Shown here: positions 35,789-47,714 of the stretch, piece by piece
Layout: the number at the start of each line of letters is the position of its first letter
How positions within the stretch are numbered: position 1 is the first letter of the stretch
DNA from: Omphiscola glabra
Lineage: Eukaryota > Mollusca > Gastropoda > Lymnaeidae
Reading direction: 5' to 3'
DNA length: 64,000 nt
NCBI GenBank assembly: GCA_964017045.1
Contig: OZ024798.1
Coordinates: 33,141,050-33,205,049, forward strand
Program-made: the position numbers and the translations under genes
The notes under the pieces: generated by a model
Told to the model about the DNA's origin: nothing
Database searches by the model: none
What the model saw: only the letters and a program-made list of their open reading frames with translations

Positions 35789-38700
35789 GTTGTGTATAGC
35801 GCAACTTAGGTATTTACAGTTGACATCAGCTATACAGGCAGATGACAGCAAGGAAAAAATCGAACCAAGCGAAGATGTAAAAGATGAAACTTCAACCAGG
35901 AAAGTCTCAAAGGTTGCTCCTGCTAAGAAAGACACAATTAAAGGCAAAGAAATTATTGAAGAACCTTACAGAGTGAAGAAAGGGTATGCATTTTTGCACT
36001 AGATCTGGCAATGATTTTTTTGCAACATCAGTGTTTCCTAAAGTCACATGTGTTAAGGATATTTAATTTTTTGTTATTAATAAGAAAGTAGGGAAAAACT
36101 TGAAAAAAGAAACCACAAAACACACTACCTGTACCATTTAGGGAAGAAGAATATCAAGTCAAAGATTTAATTTAATGTGTGAGAAGTTAATTTGAAATGT
36201 TTGATTATCAATAGTATTGTTGGTGTTATTTAAAATAGAGAAACATTCCACATCTTTAGACTTTAGAGCACTCGTCAAAATGTATGTTTCTGTGTCTTTT
36301 TCTCCCCACATCACTTAAAATTAAAGTCTGCATCAGCAACTTAAGAGTATCTGTTGTTTTATTTTTGAAGAGAGGATCCTTTAAATGAGAACCTGAGGAA
36401 GGCAGCAGTGAGAGTGGCCAGGTCACTGCCAGGTGATTGGACAAAGACAGCTGATGACCTTCTGACACGTTTACAGATGCATTCTAATCCTGAAACCACA
36501 GGTGACCAGGAAACAAGTGAGGAAAAGCCTAGGTAATTGAAAGCAAGCTTGGGGATCTTTACAATCAGGGCTACCCAAGCAGCAGACTTGTACTTGTAGG
36601 GTTTTAGTTGGCCACAAAGATCCTAAAAATAGGATGAGCTCAAAAAGCTAATGAATGGACCAAAAAATTGAAAATAGTTTTTTTATGAAGTATCATTGAA
36701 TTGTCCATTAAGAAAATTTTGCTTTAACAGTAGATCATGTTCAGGGTCTTCATTGCAAATATATATTTTTTATAAGGTCCCAAATGTTATACTACTGTAT
36801 CGTCAGTGTAATATTTTTTTAAGAGTTTATATTGAAAAGAACAAAGCCCTTATGAAAAGAAAATTGATTTATCTCATGACAAAATTATCCAGACCAATCG
36901 TCATTTCATCCCCAGTTCACTGCTGTCAACTATGAAAGTTTCTAGATGTAAGTGATTTGTAAATTTAAGATTGTTTTTTTTGTGTGTGTGCTAAATATGT
37001 TTTCTTAGTGTGTCATTTTAAACATTATTTTATTGATTTTTGTTTCAATAAATTTTTTGAAAATCAAGGTTAATTCTGGATACCCTATTTATATTTTCCT
37101 AAATTTTTTCTTCTTTCTATAGCAGCATCTATGCCATCAAGACAGAGAGTGCATGAAGACAGACAAAGACTATGGTAAGTAACTTCTTGTATTTTCAAAC
37201 TTTTTTATTTTTGCATTTAAACCAAGATTACAACTTTTTAAAACAGTAACAATTTTTCAACACAGATATTATTTTTATCTGATTTGTGGACAGTTTCATC
37301 TGCAGTTTGTGTAGTTCTAAATAATGAAATAGGATGGTAAAGTATATCTGTTAGCTAATACTAATGGATTTTTTTTTACCATTAGGGAAACAAGTAACAA
37401 GTGGGACGATGAGTTACCTTATACCACTACAACAAAAGGTAAGTTTTATATTTAGAGTTAAGGTATGTTAGTATATTTAGAGGTACAGTCGTTCCCCATT
37501 TATTGCGGTTAATTAGTTCCAGAGTCTACCATGATAAGTGAATTTCCGCAAAGTAGGATTTTTAATTTATAAATAGAATATTTTCATAGTTAGAGCATAG
37601 AAAACCTGTTCACGAGCCTCTAAATATGATTTTCAACATTATAAGACCCTCTGAGGGTGCTCAAATACATCGGTCTACAGTCTATACGCACATTAATTTT
37701 AATGTTTATTGTAATACAGGGTGTATAATTGATTCATACAACTGAGCATGCGCAGTATCATTTTCACTTACTCGATAACTTTTTAATGCATACATGTTAT
37801 ATTTGAAAAAAAAACGCGATAGAGTGAAGCCGTGAAAGTCAAAGAGCGAAGTGGCGAGTGACAACTGTAATTAATTATTGTTGTTTGTCTTCAAAAAGCT
37901 AAAAAAATATTGACAAAATAATTCTGCTTTGTATAAAGTATGAGATTGACAATAAAAATTAAAAAAAATGACCTTTATTTTTTTTTTATCTACAGTTGAT
38001 ACCAAAGTGCAATTAACCAGGTAGGTGTTTACATTTTTTTTAGACAGTTATCCTTCAATAAATTTTTTTTATAATTGATAAAGATATAATAGCTGTCATT
38101 AGATGTCACAGTTTTTGTTCATTAAATAATGTGGCATTAATTAAATTGAAAGGTTTGTCCACTTTTGTAAAAATAAACCATTAACTCCCTATGCAAGAGA
38201 GTTGTATAATTTTAGTTGAATTATTTTGTTTACAAATTTAGTAATTATAAATTGAAAGCTCTAAATTAAAGTAGTATTTTTAACTGCTGTGCTTTTAACA
38301 ATTTTGTTTGTTACTGAAATGTTCTTTCATTTTCATGCTAGGGGAGGACGTGGAGAAGGAAGAAATTTTGAACGTTTTGAAATTCCGCATGACCGAAGTA
38401 AATGTCTTTTACTCATTGGCTTTTTGTGACTCCTTAGATTAAAAACAGAACATATAATTTTAATTTATTATATCATCTGTAGAATAACTTTAAGATAATA
38501 CTCAACATAGCCTCCTAAGTGTCAATTTAGTTCATGCATCAAGTACAAATTTCTGTTACAAAAAAAAATTAGAAATTCAATCACTCTTCTACCCCTGACT
38601 AAAGAAAATAATTTTTTTCTCAAGATCAGATAAGTTAAGATTCTTTTATTGATCCAAACAAATGGAAATGTTTTTTGATTGCATTGTACATTTTCAGCAC

Positions 38701-41700
38701 ATTAATAAAACCTTTTGAACACAAGACATCCACATTAAATTATTTCACTAGTGAAAAAAACTGCCATTCAGTGAACTCTGTTAGTCATATCAGGGACTTG
38801 TTATTTCTTATTTAGTTTTGTGACTTCTGGGGCATATAGTGTGTCGCATTAGAAAGGAACAGAATAAAAATTTGAACTGTTCCATCTGTATCATGGTGAT
38901 TGATGGGCACCATTTGTCATTTACCAGCACAAGTAACAATTCTTATGACACAAAGTTTCAAAATTCACTTTTTTGGAATGCAGAAAATAATATACATTTT
39001 TTTCCAATCTAATAAATGGACATGAAGTTTTGTTAAGTTTTTGTGTAAAAAGCCTTAGTCATTAGACGTGGAAGTAAATGATAGTGGTTGCTGTAGTGAA
39101 AAGCTACCACAGCAACCTTATTCAAAAACCAAAAAAAAATTAAAATTTGCTAATTCATTTCTCCTTTGAATTTTTTAAGTTCTTCAACGAAAAAGATTGT
39201 CTAGGTGAGAACTATTTTATATTCCAGTATATTCTGAGTCATAACATTAAAAATGATTTTCTTGACATCCAAATCGTCAATACAAAATTATTAAATTCTT
39301 GTAAAATGTGAACCAAGTTCAAGTTAACAATCGAGACCCTGAAAAAGCAATGATTTAAAGTAGAAAGATATAAACTCATGGTGTGCCTAATGGAGGATTA
39401 TCAGACTTAATGAACAACTTGGTCAGTTGACATATCATAGCTAAAATTATAAAGTCTTAGATTATTGTCTACCCCTTTGAGTGGTGTAGAATTGTTTTTC
39501 TTAATTTGTCATGAATGCAAAAATCTGTTCACTTGCTTTTTTTTTTGTGTGGTGGGCTGCAGGCAAAGTGAGGTGTTCAGTGACTTGTTTGGGGTGCCAA
39601 GATTGGGGATATTTGATGCTGACAAGATCAAAGCTGGAGGTATAAACTGTAACCATGTGTATGTCCGTGTGACATTGGTTGATATCAACAAGTAACAATT
39701 TGTATAAAAATCTTATCACAGTTTGTATGTTCATGTAATGTAGTTTGGTATCAACATGTAACAATAGTTTGTATATCCTTGTAACACTGGAGCCGCTTCC
39801 ATGCTTATATGAAGTCAGCGCTATGCTCATCAATGGCGCACATCTGGGCAGAGCTTTGTAATAAGTAATCAGCAGCTGATTAATAGGCAGGGACAGATGA
39901 AGCAAGTGTTACGTACTGCTATAATGTGGAGAATTTAATCTCTTATTTTACTCTATGGCTTGTGTCAAGCAGTACAAAACAAATGACAATACCATTCATT
40001 AAATACCATGATAAAGAACCGATACCCAAACTAGGTCTAATTACGGTACAAATAATAATTTATTAAGCTTATTTAAAATTACAAAATCAAAAAGAATAAA
40101 AACTAAGGCTTTTGACTTAAAGTACAGTAATGAAATTGTACCGGTACAATGTTGAAGAAGGAACATACACACACACATGGTAAAAATTAATAAAAAAATC
40201 TTTGTCTTGTATCATAATAGCAAAATCTCTTTCAGCTCATCTCTCTCTCCCTGCTATCTGTTCCGATGTTGAGAGGCTTATTTATAGTCTTTTTTTATAG
40301 ACTTTTCCAGAAATGGGTTCCGCATTGTATAAGTGCCTCGATCCGTCTCGTATATTCTAAAGATTTCTACTTCTACGGACTATAGATGTTATTGACTTGT
40401 TATCAAGGTCAAGGGAGACATTTGTAATTAAGTCACACCCCGCTGCGTTGGCAAACTTGAGGTCACCCTGAGTTCATGCACGCATTTCAAAATGTCAACA
40501 AGGGCGCCTATGTAGCACACATCCTAGTTTGTTAGTTATTTTAGCATGCATTTTGTGTGTCCTTGTAACGTCAGTTTAAATAATTTGTATGTCTCAATGT
40601 AGCTCAACAGCCACAAGTAAACGCAGAACCTGACTTGTGGCAGACACTTGATGAGGAAAAGCTGAGGACTGTTGGAGGTGGACTACCCAGGAATGCTTTT
40701 GAAGAAATGATTCAATGGACCAAAGAAGGCAAACTTTGGCAGTTTCCTATTGATAATGAAGCAGGTAATTTTTGGTTATCTGTCAACCTCAGTTGTCTCC
40801 CATTGCTATTGTTCCTGTACCAGAAGTGTTTTACGGAATGTTGACACTGACGCTGTGCCCACCCGTCCTCCTTTGTCCTCATCTTGGATAGCCCATGTGT
40901 TGATTTCTTTGAGTCTTACGAAAGTGCAAGTTGTTACTGTATAACCATCATGTCAGACACTGACATGCCAATAAGATGAAACCGATAAGAATGCCATACA
41001 ATAAGCTAACGTGTCAAAATAGGCTCATGTCTAACGGTCATATGATATAGAGTCATTTTAATATAAACATACGTATTTTATATTTGATATAGTTCATTGA
41101 GTTATGAAAATATAAGCGTATTGATATTTTATCTTTTTTTTATCTCTATAGTTTCAACAACATGACTTAAAAGTGTGTCTGGAGATTTAGAAAATGTTTT
41201 TAAAATTTTAATTAAGATGGCATCCTGTGTGTCACCCCCAATGAGGGTATCACCCAGTGCTGCCCACACCTCCACACCCCCTTAGTAACGGAACTTCTGT
41301 CGATTAGTTTATGGATATGTCATCATTTCTTTGCTACCACAAAAGGCGCACAAATTTGCTTGTAGAATAGAATACTAAATATGATGCCAAAAATAAATAA
41401 AATTGATTAGTAACTGCAAACTAAAAGTCAGAATATTTTCTTATTAGAGTTAGGGGTCGTTCATAAAGAACAGCTGCAAAGAAGGGGTGGAGGTGGTGGG
41501 AGGTTCATTCAAAAGGGGACAAGGGGGGGGGGGGGAAGAGTGTTTAAAAAAATAGTCTTGTAGACAACTGCAAGCTAGCATTAGATATTTTGTGTGTATT
41601 CCAGTATGTTAGAAAACATTTTTAAATTATGGACGTCCTCCATGCAGTGGGGTAGGTGCAAAGGAGATGGTCAGCCCCAATGGCACCTCTTTCCTTAAAT

Positions 41701-43015
41701 TGAGGGGCAGAATTTTCAGCAGACCGCAGTGTTTTTTGTTTTTTTTGAGGAAAGGGCGGCAAAAAGCTTGTTACTAGCTATGATACTGTCTCCATGGCTG
41801 TTCTATTTTGCTAAATATTTATAATCTTAAACCACCAAGAAGTTTAAAAGTGTCATTAAGGAGATCACTCTAAATATTTGTATGCTATTTATCAACAAAT
41901 ACTGATATTAAAAATGTTTGTAATGGCATTTTAAAATGTAAAAAAAAAATTCTCCTGTGTCTGGTTGACTTAAGTTTAATGGAAGAATTCAATTGAAAAA
42001 TGATTTAGATTGACTTATTTAGAAGTTTTATCTTAGTGACACTTTGCTCTTTATAATTTGTATTATTATTCCTGGCACTTTGCACTGTTTAATGCCCCGC
42101 AACCCAGGGGTTGGAGGGGGGGGAAGGGTAGGCTACAAATGGACTAGTGTGGACAAGGGTGAAAACAGATGTGTAATTCTTGCAGAAGTCCTTTAAGAAC
42201 AACCCTTTAGTCTACACGTTTTCAATAAAGCCATTTACATTTCAAACTAGAATTAGAATGTTCTGTATATGTTTTAATGTTTATACTTAGTTATCCAGCA
42301 GCAACTTTTAAAATTATTGCCAATTTATATCAACCTGAAAATAAGTGGGAGGCAGAGGTGCCAAAATAAAGAACTGCCTGGGGCACTCAAATTGCCATCT
42401 ATATTTTTATGCCAGCATATTGTCTGTAGTATCTGCAAAATATATTGAAAAAATAAATTAGCCAATGACTGTAAATTGACAGAATATGTTTTCAGGAGAT
42501 TATAACAATCTCTGGCTTCATTCTATATGCAAGGTTACTATTTAATTTGAACTAGCGTGTTTTGTGTGCAGAATAGCCGTGACACTACTAGACAGATATT
42601 GCAAAAATAATAATTCTTGTTTTTAAATAATGTTTATTTGCAACAAACAGAAAAAGAAAAACACAACATTTGAACTAGCTCAAGTCCCTTAGCAAATAAA
42701 TTAGGCCTCACTAACTTTTTTTTTTTTATTATTATTATCAAAGACATGCATGAAGAGAGGAAGTACAAGTTTCACGACCATGTGTTCCTGGAACAGCACT
42801 TATCACTATTTCCAGACAAGGGGCCTGTCAGGAAGTTCATGGAGCTGATCGCACTGGGACTCAGTTTGAACCCTTACATCACCGTGCCAGAAAAGCTGGA
42901 GCACATTCGATGGTACACTGAGTACTTCAGGGAGAAGCAGGGCATCTTAGAAAGTGTAGTGGGCGAGCAGGGCAGGATGAAAGATGCCGAGAAAAAAAAG
43001 AAAATTGAAAGCTAG
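35789..43015 (+). CDS. MRPS31: MRPS31 (mS31), mitochondrial small-subunit ribosomal protein; first exon not found
   Basis: MRPS31 is a metazoan-specific protein of the mitochondrial 28S ribosomal subunit. Ten exons keep one frame: 35789-35983, 36371-36516, 37123-37174, 37386-37438, 37996-38020, 38342-38397, 39180-39204, 39563-39639, 40603-40764, 42744-43015, giving 353 residues plus TAG. Key matches to the family are DLFGVPRLGIFD, FEEMIQWTKEGKLWQFPI, the FHDHVFLEQHL block and GPVRKFMELIALGLSLNPY. The visible protein begins inside an N-terminal region (LCIAQLRYLQLTSAI) with one base borrowed from an upstream exon, so the start and mitochondrial targeting sequence are missing here. Two exons are only 25 nt. 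The N-terminal half is Lys/Glu-rich and weakly conserved, as usual for this protein. Confidence 0.93.
36371..36516 (+). CDS. MRPS31: MRPS31 second visible exon, with competing donors
   Basis: This exon encodes EDPLNENLRKAAVRVARSLP followed by a DWTKTADDLLTRLQMHSN helix, matching the vertebrate stretch with LVAAASAVADSLP...LLSQLQQH. Two donors compete: GTGAGG at 36517 and GTAATT at 36533. Only the first keeps the next exon (37123-37174, ASMPSRQRVHEDRQRLW) open. The second leads to an in-frame TGA. I chose 36516 as the exon end. Confidence 0.85.
37486..37867. mobile_element. Tigger/pogo-like MITE in MRPS31 intron
   Basis: Starts CAGTCGTTCCCCATTTATTG and ends ...GAAGTGGCGAGTGACAACTG, both with TA outside, as in pogo/Tigger elements. 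The GTGAATTTCCGCAAAGTAGG and CGCGATAGAGTGAAGCCGTG blocks are typical of that MITE style. No coding. Confidence 0.75.
38628..38836 (-). repeat. Dispersed repeat, copy 2, in MRPS31 intron
   Basis: Second copy of the 34246-34452 repeat, lying between the exons ending 38397 and starting 39180 of MRPS31. Both copies start at the same base, TTCTTTTATTGATCC, consistent with a shared retrotransposon 3' end. Confidence 0.7.
39640..40602. repeat. Degenerate ~45-bp tandem repeat split by an insertion, in MRPS31 intron
   Basis: Units resembling CAGTTTGTATGTTCATGTAA are repeated between about 39640 and 39790 and again near 40540-40600. The unrelated block between about 39790 and 40540 looks like a later insertion of unknown type. 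Confidence 0.45.
40603..43015 (+). CDS. MRPS31: MRPS31 conserved C-terminal exons
   Basis: Exon 40603-40764 encodes LWQTLDEEKLRTVGGGLPRN, then AFEEMIQWTKEGKLWQFPID. Exon 42744-43015 encodes the HDHVFLEQHL and GPVRKFMELI blocks and ends in a Lys-rich tail (KDAEKKKKIES). These are the most conserved parts of mS31 and make the assignment safe. The 2-kb intron between them is mostly a TIR-type dispersed element (41453-42206). Confidence 0.95.
41453..42206. mobile_element. TIR element in MRPS31 intron
   Basis: Left end GGGGTCGTTCATAAAGAAC and right end CTTTAAGAACAACCC are inverted copies with TTA next to both. The interior carries poly-G tracts and matches 3958-4800. No coding. Confidence 0.6.
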
Positions 43016-43545
43016 GATTTAACCAAATTATTTGAAAATTAGCAAGAAGAAAGCTGTCAGAAGTGTGCATTGAAAAATTGTAATGTTTATGTGAACAATG
43101 ATTTGATTTCCTGCTCCAACCATAAGTTGTCAGGAAATATTTAGTCCTTAAAATGTGTTTTTGAAAAGAAAGTTTGTGTAGGGTTTGTAAAAATCTCAAC
43201 ATGTTCATTTGTGTGTAAGTGTAGGCTTTTATTTTATGTGGAAAGATTGGTCAAAAGAAGGGCACAATTCAGACACATTCAAGAAATACAGACTGGAGCT
43301 TGGGAAAATGCATCAGTGGATGTTATCATCGTTGTTGATCTTCTTTTCACTAAGAATGTAAATAACATTAAAAATCACTGTATTATTGTTGATGTTTGGA
43401 TATTTAAATGTGTTTTATATGTTGGTGCCTGGTGTATAAAAATTATTTATTGGTCATAGATATCGTAATTAAAAGATTTCCCCTTAAAAGAAAAGTAGAT
43501 CCCTGCTGGTAGGAAATAAATTGCTTAAGTTATGTATTTGTATCA
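43016..43545 (+). other. MRPS31: Probable MRPS31 3'UTR
   Basis: Unique-looking AT-rich sequence follows the MRPS31 stop. AATAAA at 43515-43520 with a TG-rich stretch just downstream is the best polyadenylation signal. A Tigger-like MITE begins soon after, at 43564. Confidence 0.5.
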
Positions 43546-43563
43546 TTTATTGTGTGCTAAATA

Positions 43564-43906
43564 CAGTAATACCTCGAATATCGTGGAGTTTATGTTCTGA
43601 GGTCGCCCACCCCCCCATGTGAAAAACCAAAATGTAGGATTTATTTATACTTTAAAGCTTAATAAACCCATCACACACTCTTATAAAAAGTTATATAGAG
43701 TTATATTTATATTATTTTCAATTTTTTAGGTTAAGTAAATGCTAATTTTATCCCAAAAATAATATAAATAATAAATGTATAAAAGTATATATACTGTATA
43801 CTGCAAGAATACTGCCAAATAGTGAAAAATGAGCTGAATGTACTCTGGGAGAAAACCGGCAAGTGAGGAAACAAAATTCTAAGAGTCAAGTAGCGATGAT
43901 TTACTG
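43564..43906. mobile_element. Tigger/pogo-like MITE
   Basis: Starts CAGTAATACCTCGAATATCG and ends CGATGATTTACTG, with TA on both sides. 343 bp, no coding. It sits just after the MRPS31 3'UTR. Confidence 0.75.
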
Positions 43907-43984
43907 TACATAACAAATAACCTCAAATATAACTCTGAAATAAGTTTTACACTAGAACTAGAATTTAAACACAGTAACTAATTA

Positions 43985-44982
43985 CAGTACAACCCGGTTA
44001 TGTCGACGGCCTCGGGGTTTGCCAAAAAGCGTCGAGATAACCAATGGTCGAGATAAACGAAAACCAATATGGCGGCAAAATATTAACATGTGCTTGAAAT
44101 TTCTTTATGTACATGATGTGCGTTAATAAATGAGAATGTACAAGCACGTGTTTTGGGAGTTTTTTTTTTACACAGCAGCGTTGCCGTTATTTGTTGGATG
44201 AAGCGATCGGCATGCTTTAAAAATGTACATAACAACAAAAGGCATATGTGCAGTATGATTTCATACTTTTTCTCTATTGACTGATTGTCCAGTTTTCTCT
44301 TAACACCTCCAGACATTTTTAGAATGGTAAAAATATAAAAAATATCACCACAATGTTTCGCAGTTATCGTATGCCCTAATACTATTGCTTTGTGTTTTCA
44401 GAAAGAGATCGCTGTAGAGGTAATATTTAACATGGCATAGTCCCAACACACTGTAGTCTGCCAACACGTCTTTCCGTGCTGTGACGTCATTATTTCGCTT
44501 GGCGGAACCAACCTTCCCCCCACCCGCAGATAGCTAGTTCACTGTGACACACAAAGCAACAATATGACCACCACGATCAATGCGATACGTTGCGGTGATA
44601 TTTTTATAACCTTTGACACACCTACCAATCCCCCACCCATGTGTCTCGTATGCCACAAATTTCCTTGACAACCAACAATGCACTGCTAAGATGGGGTTGT
44701 CGATACAAACGCGAAAATACGGTAGTGAGATGGTGAAGTGGCATCGATAACTAACATTTTCAAAAGCTGGCGATTGGTCATGGGGATCGAGATAACCAAC
44801 GTTAAGTGGCAAATTTGGCCCTCTTTTGTGCTCGAGATATTAGGGTTCGGCGACATAAAAAGAATCGACATAACTGATGAGAAAATGCTAAGACAAAGAG
44901 AGAATTTGGCGGTTCCACTTCAAAAACATCGATTTAATAGGGTTGGCGAATTAACCGAGGTCGAGATAACCGGGTTCGACTG
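43985..44982. mobile_element. Tigger/pogo-like element, 998 bp, with transposase N-terminus relic
   Basis: Ends CAGTACAACCCGGTTATGTCGA and TCGAGATAACCGGGTTCGACTG are inverted copies flanked by TA. Several inner TCGAGATAAC echoes occur. On the minus strand 44316 down to about 44250 reads MSGGVKRKLDNQSIEKKYEI, like the start of CENP-B-type helix-turn-helix pogo transposases. The frame then loses resemblance. It is an internally deleted, non-autonomous derivative. Confidence 0.75.
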
Positions 44983-45130
44983 TATGTTATATTTTTATAT
45001 TGCCAAGCCAATAACTGTAGTTAGAAAAGTAAGTTAGTACTCTACATAATAAGTAGAAAAAAATTTCAATAACTGAAATTCTAAAAAGTTTTAATGTTGA
45101 GGGGAGAACTTTGCCACCTGCTTACTTGCA

Positions 45131-45600
45131 AAATTTTCTGCTAGTCCAAGTTGATAATTTGACATCAAACTTTATGCTACTCCAAGTTGATAATTTGACA
45201 TCAAATTTTATGCTAGTCCAAGTTGATAATTTGACATCAAATTTGATGCTACTCCAAGTTGATAATTTGACATCAAATTTGATGCTACTCCAAGTTGATA
45301 ATTTGACATTACATTTTATGCTACTCCAAGTTGATAATTTGACATCACATTTTATGCTACTCCAAGTTGATAATTTGACATCAAATTTTATGCTAGTCCA
45401 AGTTGATAATTTGACATCAAATTTTATGCTAGTCCAAGTTGATAATTTGACATCAAATTTGATGCTACTCCAAGTTGATAATTTGACATTACATTTTATG
45501 CTACTCCAATTTGATAATTTGACATCACATTTTATGCTACTCAAAGTTGATAAGTTGACATCAAATTGTATGCTACTCCAAGTTGATAATTTGACATCAT
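45131..45600. repeat. Minisatellite, 36-bp unit x 13
   Basis: Unit CCAAGTTGATAATTTGACAT plus CAAATTTTATGCTACT, 13 copies with a few substitutions. Because 36 is a multiple of three and the unit lacks stops in one frame on each strand, both strands stay open (164 and 140 codons). Variant order suggests a five-unit higher-order block (about 180 bp) present twice. Confidence 0.95.
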
Positions 45601-45605
45601 ATTAA

Positions 45606-46199
45606 AAATTAAAACTTTTGACTGACATTAATCACAGATACATTATAATTATAATTAGCAAACTGGGGAGAAATGAAAGGATCTTGCAATGTAAGATGAA
45701 CAGTGAATGTGAACAATACCAGTATATGGAATGGACTGCAATAAAACTAGTAAGACAGGCCTAAGAAGTAAATTTTCCTAAGGCTTGAAGAAATGTGGTT
45801 AGCCTTGACAAAGCAAGACATAACCCCAAATGAGCCAAATGTTTGTTCATCATAATGTTTGTTGACCGGTAAATAAGAGGTGATTATAGTTCAAAATAAC
45901 TAGAAGATAATGTACCGGTAATGTTCTTTGTATTATTTTTTAAATTTCTGGAAACTTAAACTTAAATGCAGCTATTTAAAATAAACAAATAATTTCTTTT
46001 GTGGAAGATCTCATTTACTTCAGGTGGAATTTCTCCGCTATTTATTTTAAACTCCTCATATGACTGAACGCCTCATTTTTAATCAATCTCAGCTTCATCC
46101 GTTGGAGAGTTATTCAAATAACGTTTATAATTTGGGAAAACCCCAAAATTGGACAAAAGCAGGAGTGAGTTAAGTTATATATAAAGAGAGGACTTTTCA
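45606..46199. other. Intergenic DNA, nothing recognised
   Basis: AT-rich sequence with no supported gene. Confidence 0.4.
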
Positions 46200-46320
46200 A
46201 AGAAGAAATGCCATTCCTGCTGACACCTTCGTTGTTTTGTTGCGTTCCTTTTTTGAGGCTTAACCTTACTTTGTTTTTCTTATTACGTAAGTAAATACGT
46301 GACATTTCAGATGGCACAAA
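46200..46320. repeat. Dispersed repeat, partner of 30640-30840
   Basis: Inverted match to 30640-30840 centred on CGTTGTTTTGTTGCGTTCC. Family unknown. Confidence 0.6.
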
Positions 46321-46735
46321 GTTCAAAGGGTATACTTTTTGTTAATTTGAGCACATCAGAATGAGTCAACAAGACTGCAGAACAATGTCCAGAAGGAGAA
46401 AAGTCAATCACTAAACTCGGAGAAATTAAGTTTGTATATTTGTAAAATGATGACGCTCGATATCAATACACAAAACAAAAATCAAACAGAACAGATCAAG
46501 AATTATAATCGAACTCTAAAGGGAAGCAATCTGGAAACTTTAACCATTTGGTCATGGTTTCACGAGTTATAAGCCATTGATTTTAAAACTTTCCTGCCAC
46601 TTTCGAACCGCTTCATATTCACGCAACACCAACAAATAATAACGAATACCAGTAAATCATCAAAAATACACGCACTACACGTTGCTTAATGATTATATAA
46701 TAATTTTCAAGGACCTGGAAAGGCGAATGTGTGAG

Positions 46736-46772
46736 TGCGTGCGTGTGTGTGTGTGTGTGGGGGGGGGGGGGG
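46736..46772. repeat. GT microsatellite followed by poly-G
   Basis: A GTGC/GT run passes directly into 14 G. Likely length-polymorphic. Confidence 0.85.
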
Positions 46773-47049
46773 TACAATTAAAGTTGAGTATTACAGTTAC
46801 AGACATAAAAATTGGTTCCGGTATGGGGCCCATAAAAAAAAATAATCCTGATATTCTGGCAGTCCAAAAAATAGCTTATGTATATCTCCAGTGCTTTACA
46901 AATATCACGCAATATTTTGTAGGATTTATCGCCTTCATTTTGCCTTGTGAACACGCTAGATATGGCTTCAATAGTAGTAGTATTACAGTAATTTTTAGTC
47001 CACCGTAAGTAACTTCAAAGTTTCCTTATTAAATGGTACATAGAACATA

Positions 47050-47600
47050 CCTTAAAAACTAATTGCCAAAATACTACAACCGCACACTGAACAAATAGGT
47101 GACTACCTTAGTGGATTCAGACAAAACAGATCAACGACTGATCAGATTTTCACCATCAGATGCCTATTAGTGAAACGTTACGAATATATGATCTCAGTAC
47201 ATCAACTCTATGTGGACTATAAAAGGGCATATGACAGCATCAAAAGAAAATATCTAAATGAGAATCTGCAGGAGTTTGTCATATCCAACAAACTGACATG
47301 TCGGATACCTAGAACATTCAACAACTCAAAAGTAAAATCAAGGTTCAGAGAGAATATTTAAGGGAATTTCAGATTAGACGGGGAATAAGACAAGGAGACT
47401 CACTGTCTTGTCGGGTGTTTAACCTAACATTAGAGAGAGTTATGAGAAGCATACATATTGACACTCTAGGCACAATAACAGGATACTTTATGAGAGAAAC
47501 CCAAGACTCACAACCAATAAGCACTCTCTAAAACAAAACTCTTCAGCATCTTGCGTGTGCTGATGACATTGAAAACGTTAAAATTAGAAACAACACGTCG
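47050..47600 (+). mobile_element. Non-LTR reverse transcriptase fragment
   Basis: Fragments read IGDYLSGFRQNRSTTDQIFT, LYVDYKRAYDSIKRKYL, then in shifted frames RRGIRQGDSLSC and HLACADDIENV. These are the RT fingers, the catalytic DxxxAYDS motif and a decayed YADD-type motif (Ala-Cys-Ala-Asp-Asp). Frameshifts make it non-functional. It may be the same family as 53582-54172. Confidence 0.8.
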
Positions 47601-47714
47601 AAATATCATTGTGGTGTTCCAAAAAAGTACGCGTACAACTTGGTGGGAGGGTGGGGGGTCTAAATTTGGACTTTTTTGCGAACGTACTAACTAACACACA
47701 TATTCTGGTGAAGG

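Noticed and set aside
36517..36532. Longer version of the MRPS31 exon ending at 36532
   Set aside because: It shifts the next exon into a frame with an early TGA.
39908..40520. Solo LTR starting TGTTACGTAC and ending GTAGCACA
   Set aside because: The ends are only weakly inverted and no target-site duplication was seen.
44534..44812. 92-codon minus-strand frame in the Tigger-like element
   Set aside because: No resemblance to a transposase; the only transposase-like part is at 44250-44316.
45111..45605. Protein with 12-residue repeats
   Set aside because: The frame is open only because the 36-bp unit lacks stops, the opposite strand is open too, and no start context or gene structure is seen.
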